A DNA stretch of 64,000 bases from Strobilurus pachycystidiatus (Eukaryota; Basidiomycota; Agaricomycetes; Agaricales; Physalacriaceae), in the NCBI GenBank assembly GCA_019915135.1, contig JAHLMK010000023.1, positions 1-64,000 of the forward strand, in the 5' to 3' direction. Positions 19,980 through 31,701 of this stretch are shown here, one piece after another; within the stretch, counting starts at the first letter, position 1; every line of letters begins with the position of its first letter. The position numbers and the translations under genes were made by a program. The notes below the pieces were generated by a model. The model searched no databases. It saw only the letters and a program-made list of their open reading frames with translations, and was not told where the DNA came from.

Positions 19980-22225
19980 ATGGACGTTATTGACATCTCG
20001 TCCTCGTCAGAGGCGGATGATTATGAATATCGCCGACCGACACGACCGCCACCGCGGCGGAAGCCTCTCAACAAAGGGAAAGAGAAGGCGAAAGCGCCGA
20101 CCATCGAGATAGAGCTGTCGAGCTCTGGCTCGGATGTGGAACTGGAGGATGCTCGAAGAGCACAGGCGGCCCCTCAGCCATCTACTAGCGGCACGCCAGA
20201 GGTCCTGGATGTCGCCGGCGGCAGCGGCGGAGATCCCCTCGCGCAAGTTTTGGAGATTGTACCAGACGTCGACCCCGATTTTGCCCAGGAACTCATTGCC
20301 CGGAATCTGCCCACCTATGGCACCGATGTCGTCGAAACTGTCCTTCACACTCTCTTCGAAGACCGCTCCTACCCGAAGGTTGCCAAGAAACGCAAATCAG
20401 AGACTGCTGGTGGCAGCGCACCTAAGAAGGCTAGGACCGACGAGGGCCCCATCAATTACCGCTCCATAGACAGGAAATTCAACGGTGGGGTATACTACAA
20501 TGACCTTGCATTGGTGAGCCTCCTCTATATACAACCTTGTTGTGTTGCCATATGTGATCCTCAACGCGTTGTCAGGACCAATTAACCTCAGACTTTCCCG
20601 ATATCCCAAAGTTGTTCCTGCGCAGAATCATGGCCGAGAACAAGGGATTCTACGCTCCCACCTACCTCTTCATCGCAGAGCAGAAGAAACAGAAGATCAA
20701 CATGGGATACACTCCGAAGAAGACTGCTACACGATCGAAAGGCAAGGGTCGCGCCAAGGAGGATGCAGAACTCGAAAGAGAGAAGGCTTGGCTCCTCGAG
20801 AATAAGCATCTTGCGGTAGTGGCCGAAGAGGACGAGGACGCTTTCGCTGAGGGTGAAGGTATCGAATGCGGCTGTTGTTTCACCGAATATCCCTTCAGCA
20901 AGATGGTGCAATGCCCGGACGCGCACCTGTTCTGCTCGGACTGCGTCACTCAGTATGCCTCTACTCAGCTTGGTTCGCAAGACCCTTCTATCTTATGCAT
21001 GGACCAATCTGGCTGCAAGCATCCCTTTCCCGAGAGCGAGCTCCGTAGACTGCTGTCGCCTAAACTATGGGGCTTGTACGAGCGCATCAAACAACGGAAG
21101 GACATTGAAGCCGCGGAACTGGAAGGTCTTGAAGAGTGTCCATTCTGCGACTTCAAATGTCTAATCGACAATGCCAACGAGAAACTGTTCAGATGTGGAA
21201 ACGAAGAAGCGTGTGGTGCCGTGACATGCAGGAGTTGCAAAAAGCCGGTATGTCGCCCTTTGATTCTCTCCGCTCGTCTCACAGCTCAATTCCATGACGT
21301 AGGATCACTTGCCGAAGAGCTGTAAAGGTATGCAAGCTTGTGTTCACGAAACCTTGGACCTTTCTAACCTTTTTACAGAAGTGGAAGACGACAAACATCT
21401 CGACGGGAAACATCAGATAGAAGAGGCAATGAGTACGTTCCAATTTGCCTCGAATGTCTGGTTCACCGCTCATGTATCTCTAGCTCGAGCGCTGATGCGG
21501 AATTGCCCAAAATGCCAAAAAGGTAATCTTCTTTCTCTTCATGGAAAACGACGGGAACTCATACAACGCCTTCAGGGTTCATCAAAGAGTCCGGTGTATG
21601 TGTTCGCCTCTTCCTTGGTGCCCCCTCCCAACATTTGTTTAGTGCAACAAGATGTCATGTCCCTACTGCCACACGCTTTCGTGTTATGTCTGCAGGCAAA
21701 TTATTGTCGGCTACGACCACTTCAATGTATGTTTATCGTTTTACAAGCAGTGACAGCCAATCTTATCAATCCCAGCAATATCCTACCCAGCATCCGTCAT
21801 ACGTGTCCTCAAAGAAATGTCTGTTGTGGGACTCCGTTGAAGCTCGTCACTCCGATGATGTACGTGTAATGATAATCTGTCTCTTTCTAATCACTTATAC
21901 TTCGCAGGTCAAGGCCGCCGCCGAAAAGGCGCTCGCTGAGTACCGCGCAGAGAATCCTGATGTAGATGAATCAGACGTCCATGTCGATTTACCGCCTCCG
22001 CCGCCTCCTCCTCCGGCTCCCACTCAGCATGGTTTGCCGTATCCCGGTGGTGTTGGAATTGCTCATCTACAGGCACATGGTGCCTACCAATGGGCTGGTC
22101 TCAACTATCCTTACCCACACATGCAAATGGCCCACTACGCTCCCGCCGCGCCAGTACCTCGCGTGCATATACCCCCACGTGCTCCTGCGCCTGCAGCCCG
22201 TCCTAGGGCGCGACGAAGACGCTGA
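19980..22225 (+). CDS. RBR-type E3 ubiquitin ligase, RNF216/TRIAD3-like
   Basis: RING-between-RING ligase. The N-terminus starts MDVIDISSSSEADD, with acidic Ser-rich SUMO-interaction-like stretches (VIDIS, IEIELSSSGSD). A Lys-rich linker follows. RING1 begins IECGCCFTEYPFSKM and contains CPDAHLFCSDC. The IBR region holds LEECPFCDFKC, CRSCKKPDHLPKSC and the helix EVEDDKHLDGKHQIEEAM. RING2 carries RNCPKCQKGFIKESGCNKM and CPYCHTLSCYVCR, the catalytic region. The order and linkers match RNF216 rather than parkin or HOIP. The C-terminal tail is Pro/His/Tyr-rich and ends in a run of arginines. At least seven introns. The substrate is unknown. Confidence 0.9.
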
Positions 22226-22591
22226 TTATCATACACCGACAAGACCTCTATTGATTCTCTAATCTGCGAAGCCCACCGTAGCCTCCCTCGTACCTTAGCC
22301 TTATGCTTCATGTATATGCGAAATATACATATCTTGTCATATCCATCCCACGTCTGGGGCGAAGCGTAAGGGACTTCAAATGGTGAGTGCTTCGAGCTTG
22401 ATTCCATCGGAAGAGAATGAATTCTTTGGCAGGGAAGGCCGTATGGATTGAATTCATGTGTATTGTCTCCCAATCGAACGTACCTAAATATGGTTTGGGG
22501 ATCGCATGTTTCGCGGTCTTGTATTGTCACTGGGTCGCTTTCGAAGTGATGCCAAATTGGGAACTCCTAGCCTCCGAGCTTTCGTCGAAGG

Positions 22592-22598
22592 TATAAAA
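22592..22598 (+). promoter_or_regulatory. TATA box of the GH47 gene
   Basis: TATAAAA 43 bp before the ATG at 22635. This would give a very short leader; the next upstream in-frame ATG at 22506 would lie before the TATA box, which supports the start at 22635. Confidence 0.55.
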
Positions 22599-22634
22599 TC
22601 TCGTCTGATACCTTTGGGTCTTTGTCGTGCCATC

Positions 22635-25005
22635 ATGCGCTGGTATATTGCGTTTGGTTCAGTCATTTCTCCGTTCTTCCTATCTGCCGCGGCTGTCAGT
22701 GTACAGAAACCTGGTCTCTCAGTTCCAGCCAGTGCCGCAGCCAATGGACAAGCAGTCAAGGATATTTTCTTGGACAGCTACAATGCGTACAAGTGAGTCT
22801 CACATAGATTCAAGGATATTACTCTCAATAGCTTCGGTTCTGCAAGACAATTCGCCTGGGGTCATGACGATCTGACGCCCGAAAGCGAATCATTCTTTGA
22901 TGGTCGCAACGGTTGGGGCGCGTCCATCGTCGATGCTATGAGTACCTTGGTCCGAGCTTCTCTCTGCATCTGATGCGCATTACTTACCATTCTGATTTTC
23001 CGGACAGTACGTTATGGGGCTGGATGTGAGCGGCGTGCTTGTGGAGATAGACCTCTATCAACTGTATTGACGTGTGTCCAGGATCTTCTGGATGAAGCTG
23101 TCGACTTTGCCCAAGATATCGACTTTAGTATCAGTCAGACTGATGATCTTGTCAGGTCTGCTACCATCATTTTCGCTCTTATCGCCCACTGACCCCCTCG
23201 TCCCAAAGTGTCTTCGAAACCACGATCCGCTATCTCGGCGGTCTGCTCAGCACATACGAGCTTCGGGGTGAAAAGGATGCTGGACTGCTGGCGAAAGCTC
23301 AAGAGGTGGCGGACAAGATGGCTTTCGCTTGGGTGGGCGTAAGTGCTAGCAAGTTCTATTTGAAAATGCGTATTCATCTTGCACTAGGACAATGACATTC
23401 CCTTCGGATTTTTGAACTTCACGGACAATTCTCCGGATATTGATACAGTACGCGTCTTATGCCCGTGATAGCCTTCCACTCCACCTGATTTGCTGTACAG
23501 TCCAACATCGCCGAGGCTGGAACCGTGAGCTCTCCTGATAGGTCGTTCAAGCGAGAACATTGCAGACTGACGTTAACTCTGTCAGCTTATTCTCGAATGG
23601 GGAACCCTCAGCAAGCACACAGGCAATGACACCTACCTCCAGCTAACCGAGAAGTCCGTCCGCCATATCGCCGAGTTACCCTCGCCTCTCCCCGGACTTG
23701 CAGCTCAAGGAATCGACCCAGCAACTGGGAAGTTTGTCGGAGGTTATGTGGTACGTGTCATGGTGCACATCGTACTATTTCTGATTTTCCGATGCGTCTA
23801 AATAGACGTGGGGTGGAGGCTCCGACAGTTATTTCGAGTACCTTGTGAAGTGGGCCCGCTTAGAAGACTCCGACGACTCGTTCTTCATCGATACATGGAG
23901 CACCGCTGTTGATTCTTCTATTAAGGACTTACTTCGGGTTAGTGATTTTGGACCTGTCCGGGATTTTCATAGTCTTGAGGGTGATTTTTTTTCAGACCAC
24001 GACAGTCGGGGGCCACATCTACACCTGCGATTATAATGGAACAGCAACTGATGATGCAAAAAAATTCCGTGAACTGGGCTCTCATCTTGCCTGTTTCAAC
24101 GGCGGAAATTGGTTGCTCGGTATGTGTAGCTTTCTTCCGGAAACCGTTAGTGCTCACAAGGGGGTAGGCGGTAAGCTTCTCGGTAATGATACGATTGTCA
24201 AGCACGCCTTGGACTTGATTGATGGATGTTGGAACACTTACGAGAGTACTGTGTAAGCCGAACTACTGGTCATCTTCTTTCCTTGAGACTCAGTTTTTGA
24301 ACAGTACGGGGATCGGCCCCGAAGCCTTCGCATACAATTCCACCGAGGGTAACTTCACTGGTTCGTGAGACTCGTCGATCCTGTTTGCACGACACTAATG
24401 CAAAACCGCAGGTCTGGCCACACCGACCGCCGACCAAGTCGCCTTTTTCGAGGAGCACGGATTCTACATCACTACTCCTTACTACATCCTTCGTCCTGAG
24501 GTGCTCGAGTCGAACTTCTACGGGTGGAGAGTTACTGGAGATACGAAGTACTTGGATCGCGCTGCAAGTGCAGTGCAGAGTATCCAGAAGTACTTGCCCG
24601 GCAACGTCGCCTACGACGGCATTTGGGATGTCAACGCCGTGGACAGCGACAAAATGGATGACATGGAAAGCTTCTGGTTTGCAGAGGTCTTGAAATATCT
24701 GTACGTTCGTGTGTTCTATTCGTCTCGCGACTAATCGGACAACAGGTATCTGACCTTTGATGATCCTTCGCATATCTCTCTCGACGATTGTGAGTTGCTT
24801 GACACTTTCTATAATTTGGCCTGACATTTCATCAGATGTTTTCAACACAGAAGCTCACCCGTTCAAAGCTCCAGCAGCCAGATCGTCATATGGGTCAGGA
24901 AAGTTGATTAACAACGGTGTATTCCACGGAACTCCTAGTACCGCAGACACACCTATTGTCAGTATCGTGCCGGCACTGGGTCTGGGAGATTCGCCGAGCA
25001 CATAG
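22635..25005 (+). CDS. GH47 class I alpha-1,2-mannosidase
   Basis: Glycoside hydrolase family 47 enzyme that trims Man9-8GlcNAc2 glycans in the ER/Golgi or in the secreted space. The start at 22635 (MRWYIAFGSVISPFFLSAAA) gives a cleavable signal peptide. Family motifs in order: FAWGHDDLTP, GWGASIVDAMSTLYVMGLD, GGLLSTYELRGE, DIPFGFLNF, LILEWGTLSKHTGN, TWGGGSDSYFEYLVKW, HLACFNGGNWLLGG, YYILRPEVLESNFYGWR, DKMDDMESFWFAEVLKYLYL and the closing YVFNTEAHPF with the Ca-binding Thr-Glu. Several acidic catalytic positions are visible. The gene is broken into about 14 small exons, unusually many even here. Intron 10 uses G|GTATGTG and restores NWLLGGKLL. Confidence 0.93.
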
Positions 25006-25011
25006 TCACTG

Positions 25012-25031
25012 TCTTTGTCCAATATATACAC
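25012..25031 (+). repeat. 20-bp exact repeat after GH47 stop codon (copy 1)
   Basis: TCTTTGTCCAATATATACAC, 7 bp after the stop codon of the GH47 gene. An identical copy at 27548-27567 lies 32 bp after the stop codon of the next gene. It may be a 3'-end processing or poly(A)-positioning element; TATATA is typical for that role in fungi. Confidence 0.6.
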
Positions 25032-25496
25032 GAAGTACTCTGCGAATTGATTCTCGCCAACTATGAGCGTACATAACAAAGGCGCTATGTTTTTTGCCAC
25101 AGCCCCGGGACCGCCAACAGACGAGTCCCAGATAGCTTTGAACAAAAGAAAAGATCCATCAGACATACGCTCGCCTCGCTGGCAAGACCTCCGGATGGCT
25201 CATACAAGCGCACCCAGGGGAATCGCCAAACGTCCTCGAGACCCGCCCGAAAGCAGGCCAAATTCTCTGTCGAGCGAGGGAGCGTGGAAGTCATCGACTG
25301 GATTTGAGAGATGCGGCATTTATAAAAATGCGAGACTCAGTCAGTTTCTATAGAATAGATCCTGTTCGAGTATGTATCTGAAGAACCACCAATGCTCGGG
25401 CGAAGTTTTTATGGCCCGACGCGGTGGTCCGTGCGTGGGAGAGTGCATTGCCGTTCTGGGTCGGCGCGCCTGCCACAGCTTCTTCCAACCACCATC
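25032..25496. other. Spacer upstream of the 25497 gene
   Basis: Contains TATAAAAA at 25321-25328, 176 bp before the ATG at 25497. No other element recognised. Confidence 0.4.
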
Positions 25497-27516
25497 ATGG
25501 CTGTGGTCCAGAGCGCTACCGAATTGCGCTTCCCGCCTTTTCCCGCTGGGCCGCCGCCAGGTGTTACAATCACTCCCTTCGCGCAATGGAAAGAAACCGG
25601 AATACTGAAAGAGACCCCGGATCAGATTGAACGAGACGCGCTCGGGATTTTGACGGTGCCCATGGGTTCCAAGGCGCAGCATGCCACAGATCGGTGCAAG
25701 TCGAACAGCAGTCAGTTTAACGACTGGCTGGTAGGAAAAGACCCGACGACGCGTAAAGGCAAGAAGGGCGCAGGTGCAGCCAAGGTGGAATGGCACGAAG
25801 ATTGGAAGATCCTAGAACGCTATGTCCAATCAGGCGGATATAACCCGTATGTCTTACGTTCTCCTACGTGCAAACTACCAATTGCGACTGCTAGGAACAT
25901 CTTTGTAACTGATCGCGTTCGTATGGCGGCGCAGGACTACGCCAATTCCCGAACTTGGCCCAAGGAGAACGAGACTGGATCATCCATGTCAATCCGCCAG
26001 CAATGGGACAAGGTGCGCTCCGTCCACAGGCTCTGCGCCATCATTCGTTGACACTCCTGGCAGTTTCAAGTTTACCTGGGCATTCTCAATTTCCATCAGG
26101 ATCACAACCAAAAGAAGGTAGTCGACGAAATTGATGATGAAGGCGACGACGATGACTTTCCAGATGGAGAGCCCGAGATGGCACAAGAGGACGATGAGAC
26201 GATGACCCGAGAAAGCGCCCCCCGAACCGAGATCGAGAAGGGCGACAAGCTGTGGTTATTCTGCGACGATCCCGAGAAGAGTGTCTCGGTCTTCCTCTCC
26301 TCCTACATGTTTGAACAAGGCCTCATTTAGTGAGTCATTATCTTCCTCTCATAGAACGGTGCTTGACACGTTTTACAGCTCGGACAGTATCATATTTTCC
26401 ATCCCCCGCCTCGTGCGGTTCTTCCTAATCTATCTGATCAAGAACAACGTCTTTTCACCAAACCAGGAGAAAAAGCTGACGCGCGCTCTGAAAATAGTCG
26501 AGGTTGCTATCACTGAACTTCCTTTGACGTCCAAGATCCCAAAAACGCTCCCCGACTCGTTCAACTCAGCCCTCTCAAACTGCTTCGAGATCAAGCCCGA
26601 CGTGTACTATCCGGACGAATATGATGTGGCGGCGAGAGCAGAGACTGCATCTACTGTGCCGCCTGAGACGGCCCCGGACGTCGATGTCGAGATGACTGAG
26701 GAGGCCGCTCTTCCCGAACCAACGTCTACACTCCCTGACACTGTGCCTGCGTCTTCCACACCTGCAGGTATTTCTGCTACTGAGCCTACACCTGCGGCTG
26801 CATGGGGTACACCGTCGGCCTGGGCAGCAGCCGGCAATGAGGGATGGGCTACCAGCGAAAGCACCGGCGAGGGCTCTTGGGGCACCTGGGCAGCTGCTTC
26901 GACCAATCCACCGCTCATCTCAAACCCGTGGGAGGACACCGACTGGGATCTTCCCGAGCCAGAATTCCTGATGCACATCCTCGGTGCAACCGCTCTCCCA
27001 ATCACGCACACGCATGGCGTCGTCGAGCATTCCACACGCCGGATCACGCAGATCATACCTCCCCCAACCACCCTTCCACCGAAGAGCGCTGTGTCGAAGG
27101 GACCTAGTGCGGATGCAGTGGAGGCTGAGCTTGAGCAGCGCTTCACGCGCGTTGTCCTCACTCCATGGAACGACCCAGCGGTGAACACGCCAACCATTCA
27201 CAAACTTTCGATGGGCGCTGTCTTAGAAGAAGGTGAGGAAGGCCCAGTGTCGGGTGCTGGGATCCTCAAGCCGCATAATCCGTGGAAGGACGATATCACA
27301 ATTCTGGTGGAGACGGAGACGGCGGCGGTCATGGCGCTGGGATTGGGCATTGGCGGGTCATTTGTGCAGATTGCGCGTGTGGATGACTTTGGGGAGGTTG
27401 ACGAGAAGAACTTGAAGCCGAAGAAGAAAAGTAAGCGCGGGGAAATGAGGTTTTGGTATGTGAGTGGGGTGACTTTGACGTTGGCGAGTTATCATGCGTT
27501 GGCGGAGTCTGATTGA
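25497..27516 (+). CDS. Uncharacterised basidiomycete protein, acidic and Ala/Pro-rich
   Basis: I do not recognise this protein. It starts MAVVQSATELRFPPFPAG. The first third is ordered-looking: ITPFAQWKETGIL, SSQFNDWLVGKDPTTRK, EDWKILERYVQSGGYNP, then RQQWDKFQVYLGILNFHQD. An acidic stretch (DEIDDEGDDDDFPDGEPE) leads to GDKLWLFCDDPEKSVSVFLS and a helical part with FSIPRLVRFFLIYLIKNNVF. The middle is low-complexity (repeats of Thr-Pro, Ala-Trp-Gly). The C-terminus is again ordered (EQRFTRVVLTPWNDPA, LKPHNPWKDDITILVE, RFWYVSGVTLTLASYHAL). Four exons; the internal introns at 25849, 26012 and 26329 keep frame. The FxxxLxW-type blocks are reminiscent of a scaffold or chaperone subunit, but no function can be assigned. 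Confidence 0.8.
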
Positions 27517-27547
27517 GCATCTTGGCTGGTGTGTTTTCGTGCTTCTA

Positions 27548-27567
27548 TCTTTGTCCAATATATACAC
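27548..27567 (+). repeat. 20-bp exact repeat after next gene (copy 2)
   Basis: Identical to 25012-25031, 32 bp downstream of the stop codon at 27514-27516. Confidence 0.6.
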
Positions 27568-27781
27568 AACTGTTGCTGTACTTTGCAAATTGAACGTCTG
27601 TTTGTACTAAGTATACGAGACGTTCATGTTCATGAAATTCGAGCTTCCTTTTTGGGAGTACCTCCGCCGCTTGCTTTCCACCACCATTGCTTTATCTTCC
27701 TTTGTTCGTGATACGGCGCGATACTCAGGTGATTGATACCACAACAAGGCTCATTCCTTTGCTCAAAGGCTCTGGTAGTGC

Positions 27782-29175
27782 ATGGATGAGGATCGGCCAG
27801 TGAAACGTCGGCGTCTGCTCTCTGGCGCGGACGGATTTACCAAACCGTCTACTCCGCACAAATCAGTCAAACCATCGGAGTTCTCGGTTCTGGACGACAA
27901 ATTACTGCAAACACCAGTCGCGCCGACTGTTTCCAAACCGCTATCGAAGGCCAAAGCCGTCAGAACGCATCATGCATCTCTGGACGATGACTTGGCTCGC
28001 AGTATTAGCAAGTCCCCTTCGAAAGCGAGACCGAGTCTTCATGAACCCGCTCCCGAAACGCCACGTACCAAGCCGCTGAGCAAGGCGCGACCTCTTATCT
28101 TTGCCGACTCTGCTTTCACACCGAACAAACCTCCCTCAACGTCCAAGTCAAAGCCTCTGCCACCGCCAGTCTTCCCTTCAACACCAGTTTCTGCCAAATT
28201 TGGAGAACCGTTGAGTGATGGAACTCCTTCAAAGCCACCTTCATCGACGTCTAAATCCAAACATCGTGGTCATGCCATGTTCTCCCCAGTACTCCCTGCT
28301 CCTTCTAAACCTACCCCATCTAAGCCTGCGCCTTTCCCTATGGACTTGTTATCGCAGTCGACAGGAACCCGGCCTAAACCCTCCTCTAAATCAAACCCTC
28401 CCCCTCCTCCGAAACTGAAACAGCTTGCGCCACCTGTCTTCCCCGCTCCCGCTGCTACACCCGTCAAATTGAAGACGATACGGGCTCCGTCGGTGCCCCC
28501 AAGCTCTCCACCGAAACACTTGCGCACAATCAGCACGACGCGAGTAGCGATCGCGACAGATATCTCAACAGAGGCAGGCGCGTCAGAGGTGGCGAGCGTG
28601 TTTCTACGCGACCACTATGCCCAATTCAATTCTACTGAGGACGATGCCGAGGAAACTAGAGGTCTTCAGCAAAGTCCTCAAAAGGGAGGATCCAAATATC
28701 TCAAGCAAGTCTCCCTGTTGCACTGCACCATAATCCGCTAATCACCTTTGTCCTTAGGAATGGTCTGGCATCGGCTGTGTCTGCTTCGTTGTCTCAGTTA
28801 CGGACGTCTCTTGGCCTCTGGGAGTCTGAAGTACGAAATGTGTCGCTCTCAAGACTCACCCCCGACATGCGTCTTCGGATAGAAGAGATAAAACACGTCC
28901 CATCACCTTTGCCTTCTCCATCGACACCAGGCATCGTGCTTTGTCGTAATCTCACCACCGATACTCATAGGTTTCCACTCTCTTCATCCCCGCCGAGATT
29001 GATTTCAGTCTTATTATCGTTTGCATCACGACCCCATTCTTCGACAACGGCAGTGAGGAATCCAACTTTGATGTCGGTCGGAAACGAGGTGTGGGTTTGG
29101 AAGCCGTACCATGACGTTGACGGAGAGATGTTGGCCTGCGAAAGATTCATGATCCTCCAAGCGGCAGGGCCGTGA
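27782..29175 (+). CDS. Uncharacterised Pro/Ser/Lys-rich protein with C-terminal ordered region
   Basis: Not recognised. It starts MDEDRPVKRRRLLSG, with a basic KRRR that may be a nuclear signal. The first 280 residues are disordered, built from repeated SKP(L/S)SKA, TPSKP and KPPPP units. Exon 2 encodes an ordered part: SQLRTSLGLWESEV, DMRLRIEEIKHVPSP, then VGNEVWVWKPYHDVDGEMLA, CERFMILQ. The join uses a GC-AG intron, 28705-28757, with the strong donor GCAAGT; a GT donor giving the same frame is not available. The EVWVWKPYHDV block looks like the end of a small beta-domain. It may be a nuclear adaptor; this is a guess from composition. Confidence 0.75.
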
Positions 29176-29286
29176 GCGGGGCCTGTGGCGCGGTCTTGAC
29201 TCTGAACGTGGATTCGGCTGAACTTATTCCCGACTCATCTCTTCTCTCTGCTTTGTCTACTTGTGTAAACGTCCCTTCGTGTTGTA

Positions 29287-29325
29287 GTATCACCGTGTCT
29301 GTACTACTGTATCACCGTGTCTGTA
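29287..29325 (+). repeat. Short tandem duplication, 22-bp period
   Basis: GTATCACCGTGTCTGTA occurs at 29287-29303 and again at 29309-29325, in the spacer before the isocitrate dehydrogenase gene. A local slippage product; no function inferred. Confidence 0.6.
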
Positions 29326-29595
29326 TCATGGAAGCATTCTCTGGACAAGCCTGGGCAAGAAAAGTGGGCTGGTGACCAGGCCTAACGTGTTCTTCGGCGG
29401 AGATTGCCTGTTGGGCAAAATGGTGGTGATTTCTCGCCGGGTCAGGACGGCGAAAGGAACTATTGGTGCGATCTGATAAGTTTTTCAAATCTCTCTCTCT
29501 TTGCGCCAGGCGCCTTTGGACTGTCGGCTATTTTTTCACCCCTCTTCGTTGCTTGATATTGGCCGTCCCCGTCGATCAAAACCTTCAATTTTACC

Positions 29596-31311
29596 ATGAT
29601 GATGTTGGCCCCACGCAGTACCCGAGTGCTGTCAAGCCACGCCCGTCGGCAGCTTGGGCGACGTCTCATGGCCACGGGTGTGTTGGGCCCTTTGGCTGAC
29701 CGCACGAGACTCCTGTATTCTAATTACACTTCTGCCCTCCGTCAACCAGAGTCCACAGCCATGAACAGAATCGCAGTGAGGGGCCCCGTCGTCGAGCTCG
29801 ATGGTGACGAGATGACACGGATCATCTGGAAGAAAATCAAGGACGAAGTACGTGCCAGCCCTTCACGCTCTACCCTGCTTTCTCACCTCCCGCTACAGCT
29901 CATCCTGCCGTACTTGAACCTCAACATCAAGTACTACGACCTTGGCCTGGAGCATCGGGATGCTGTGAGTCATTACGTGGCGCGATTGATGGGTTGACCA
30001 ACAAGGACAGACTGACGACAAAGTGACTGTCGAGGCTGCACAGGCCATCAGGCTACACAAGGTCGGCATCAAATGCGCGACCATCACCCCCGACGAGGCC
30101 CGCGTGAAAGAGTTCAACCTCAAGCAAATGTGGAAGAGCCCCAACGGCACTGTGCGCCCTCTCTTTTCTATGTAGCTCCTGGTCTTTTTCTCATACTTTT
30201 CTTCCTTCAGATCCGCAACATTCTTGGTGGAACCGTCTTCCGCGAACCCATCATCCTAGCTAAAATCCCGAAGCCTATCCCTGGTTGGGTCAAGCCCATC
30301 GTTATCGGCCGACACGCCTTTGGAGACCAGTACCGTGCTACCGACTTTATCGCACCCGGTCCGGGCAAGCTTCAGCTCGTGTACACTCCCAAGGATGGAA
30401 CAGCCGCGACAACCCTCGACGTGTACGATTTCCAGGGCAAAGGCGTTGCCATGAGCATGTACAATACGGATGATGTTTGTCGATCCTCGCTTCCCTCTGT
30501 GCATCTCGTGCTGACATCCCGCCCAGTCGATTACTGGCTTCGCGCACTCTTCGTTCAAGATGGCCTTGTCTAAGCATATGCCCTTGTTCATGTCGACGAA
30601 GAACACCATTTTAAAGAAATACGACGGTCGTTTCAAGGACATCTTCCAGGAGATATACGAAGCGGAATATGAGGACCTCTTTAGAAGTGCCGGTATCTAC
30701 TACGAGCACAGGCTCATCGACGACATGGTCGCTCAGGCTATCAAGTCTGCCGGTGGATTCGTCTGGGCTACAAAGAACTACGACGGTGATGTCCAGAGCG
30801 ACATCCTTGCTCAAGGTTTCGGTAGCTTGGGTATGATGACCAGCGAGCTTCTCACCCCTCGCGGAAATATCATTGAGAGTGAAGCCGCTCACGGTGAGTG
30901 GGGTTCACCTGCTTGCTGATGGAATTCACTCACGTAGCGGCGCAGGAACTGTAACCCGCCACTATCGCGAGCACCAGAAGGGCAAAGAGACGTCGACCAA
31001 CCCTGTTGCGTCCATCTTTGCGTGGACCCGTGGATTGCTTCACCGTGCTAAACTGGACGGCAACGAGGCCCTCAGGCAGTGGTGTCTCGACTTGGAAGCG
31101 GCTTGCCTCGAAGTCATTGATCAGGACAACATTATGACCAAGGATCTGGCTTTGGCTCTCCACGGTGCTGAGATGAGGAGGGAGCACTGGGTTGTCACCA
31201 ACGTGTACATGGATGCTGTCAAAGTACGCGACTTTCGATAATCCTTCGAGAGTATGTCACTGACCAGTTTCTTAGGCTAAGCTAGACGAGAAGATTGCGG
31301 CGCGGTCCTAG
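29596..31311 (+). CDS. IDP1: NADP-dependent isocitrate dehydrogenase, mitochondrial
   Basis: Oxidises isocitrate to 2-oxoglutarate and makes NADPH. The ATG at 29596 gives an Arg/Ser-rich, acid-free presequence ([20 protein letters not shown]), typical for mitochondrial import. The mature protein begins around [20 protein letters not shown]. Hallmarks follow: [77 protein letters not shown] segment, [37 protein letters not shown] and [18 protein letters not shown] with the NADP-binding region. It ends [11 protein letters not shown]. About six introns. A second ATG at 29761, just before the conserved core, could make a cytosolic form. Confidence 0.96.
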
Positions 31312-31701
31312 ATGACCTCGATGTGTCCACTTCGACACGCAGATGTACAAGTCTCTCGATTATCACTGTCCTCGCCTTGTGTTGAGTCATGACATGATTC
31401 GGTGGGATCAGGGATCGCCCATTGGACGGCACCCGTTACCTCCGCGTCGGGACCCTATTTCTCTTAATACTTGAACTTTGAACGTAGATATATTCTGCTA
31501 CGAAAGAGCTTTTGCTGTGTGAAACCGATGCGAACCATAAGCATCGACAATAGCGAGCGGTTGATGTTGAGTTCTGAGAAGCAGCCTAAAACCGTTGGCC
31601 AATTTTGGAAAATAGATTAGATAACGCGCTTTCTCGCGCACGAGCCCTCAAGTGCATTGTCCTGTTTTCACCTCTCGGTCGTTTTGCCTTGAACGTGCAT
31701 C
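31312..31701. other. Spacer, nothing recognised
   Basis: 3' flank of the isocitrate dehydrogenase gene and promoter of the Sds3-like gene. No conserved element seen. Confidence 0.4.

Noticed and set aside
21960..22225. Pro/His/Arg-rich end of the RBR ligase as a separate gene
   Set aside because: It continues in frame from the RING2 exons after a normal intron, so it belongs to the ligase.
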